Part shown: in pieces, positions 53,015 to 53,209 of the stretch
Position numbering within the stretch: the stretch's first letter is position 1
Layout of the letters: every line of letters begins with the position of its first letter
Assembly (NCBI GenBank): GCA_022601335.1
Contig: JAJACV010000040.1
Coordinates: 1 to 53,209, forward strand
Length of the DNA: 53,209 nt
From: Chlamydiota bacterium
Lineage (GTDB): Bacteria; Chlamydiota; Chlamydiia; Chlamydiales; JAAZZY01
Reading direction: 5' to 3'
Translations under genes and position numbers: made by a program
Notes under the pieces: generated by a model
The model's input: only the letters and a program-made list of their open reading frames with translations
What the model was told of the DNA's origin: nothing
Databases searched by the model: none

Positions 53015-53209
53015 CTAAAAGGGGTTAGGTATATGTAAAAATATGTGGCTTAATCCAAATTTATTTTCAAGATAATTTCCTAACGCTTTGGGGCCCACTT
53101 GTTCTGTGTTATAATGCCCAAGAGCTAAGAAATTAATTTTTTCTTCGTGTGCAATGTCCCAAATAGGCTCGTCAAATGATCCAGTAATATAACAATCCAC
53201 TTTGGCTTC
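53015..53209 (-). CDS. NIF3-family metal-binding protein (3' part)
   Basis: The C-terminal 64 residues run off the window end. DCYITGSFDEP and LALGHYNTEQVGPKALGNYL match the end of the NIF3/GTP cyclohydrolase I type 2 family, whose second metal-binding motif is GHYxTE. The true start lies beyond the window. Confidence 0.85.
   Translation of the reverse strand, partial: EAKVDCYITGSFDEPIWDIAHEEKINFLALGHYNTEQVGPKALGNYLENKFGLSHIFLHIPNPF

Noticed and set aside
1..53209. CRISPR array, insertion sequence, prophage or rRNA operon
   Set aside because: No regularly spaced repeats, transposase or phage genes, and no rRNA-like sequence were seen.

Overview
The window is an AT-rich bacterial chromosome segment from a member of the Chlamydiae, most likely a chlamydia-like organism outside the genus Chlamydia. 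Three things support this. The L36 protein has the chlamydial 45-residue form. Two proteins carry outer-membrane barrel units of the MOMP-like type. The order of housekeeping genes follows what I recall of the Chlamydia trachomatis CT766-CT792 block: miaA, a coiled-coil protein, rsfS/ybeB, fabF, Nudix, aas, priA, lysS, cysS, L36, S14, uvrC, mutS. Rhabdochlamydia- or Simkania-like affiliation is possible but cannot be fixed from the sequence alone.

Layout. 0-6 kb: the end of an unidentified gene, a secreted protein made of three tandem barrel units, a small unknown gene and a membrane sulfatase-like phosphotransferase. 6-15 kb: miaA, a coiled-coil protein, an inserted secreted NagB/PIG-L fusion with a small unknown gene, then nadD (frame broken at its start), rsfS, a SUI1-family factor, fabF and a Nudix hydrolase. 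15-20 kb: bioY, folE with a FolM-like reductase, and a three-domain acyltransferase/ACP/acyl-ACP synthetase. 20-22 kb: rpmH-rnpA next to a three-gene block of unknown membrane-type proteins, two of them paralogous. 22-31 kb: a Tsr3/DTW-type RNA-modification enzyme, two unknowns and priA in one operon, then an unknown gene, a degenerate histidine kinase, lysS and cysS.

31.8-35.9 kb is an accessory island between cysS and rpmJ. Its main gene is a full-length homologue of indoleamine 2,3-dioxygenase (IDO), the heme enzyme that cleaves tryptophan and that mammalian hosts use to starve Chlamydia of tryptophan. The heme ligand and substrate-pocket residues are all present. Beside it are a decayed open frame, a small lipoprotein and a probable GNAT-fold transferase. 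I rate this the most interesting element of the window.

36-46 kb: rpmJ-rpsN, a GYF-domain membrane protein, an Asp23/AmaP-like pair, and a leftward operon mutS - ABC exporter pair - uvrC; then recD2 and a small gene with a very strong ribosome binding site. 46-53 kb: a single-unit barrel protein related to the tandem one at the left end, a small secreted protein, a winged-helix protein, a second bioY, several small genes (GyrI-like, CHY zinc finger, cupin), a YheT-type hydrolase, tRNA-Asn, an AsmA-like membrane protein and the end of a NIF3-family gene.

Working together, most genes are core functions (translation, DNA repair and restart, folate, lipid remodelling). The lineage-specific additions are envelope barrels, membrane proteins and possible host-interaction genes. 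No CRISPR array, rRNA, insertion sequence or phage module was seen. Gene starts were often moved from the longest open frame to a start with a good Shine-Dalgarno (SD) sequence. All homology statements are from reading motifs, not from searches.
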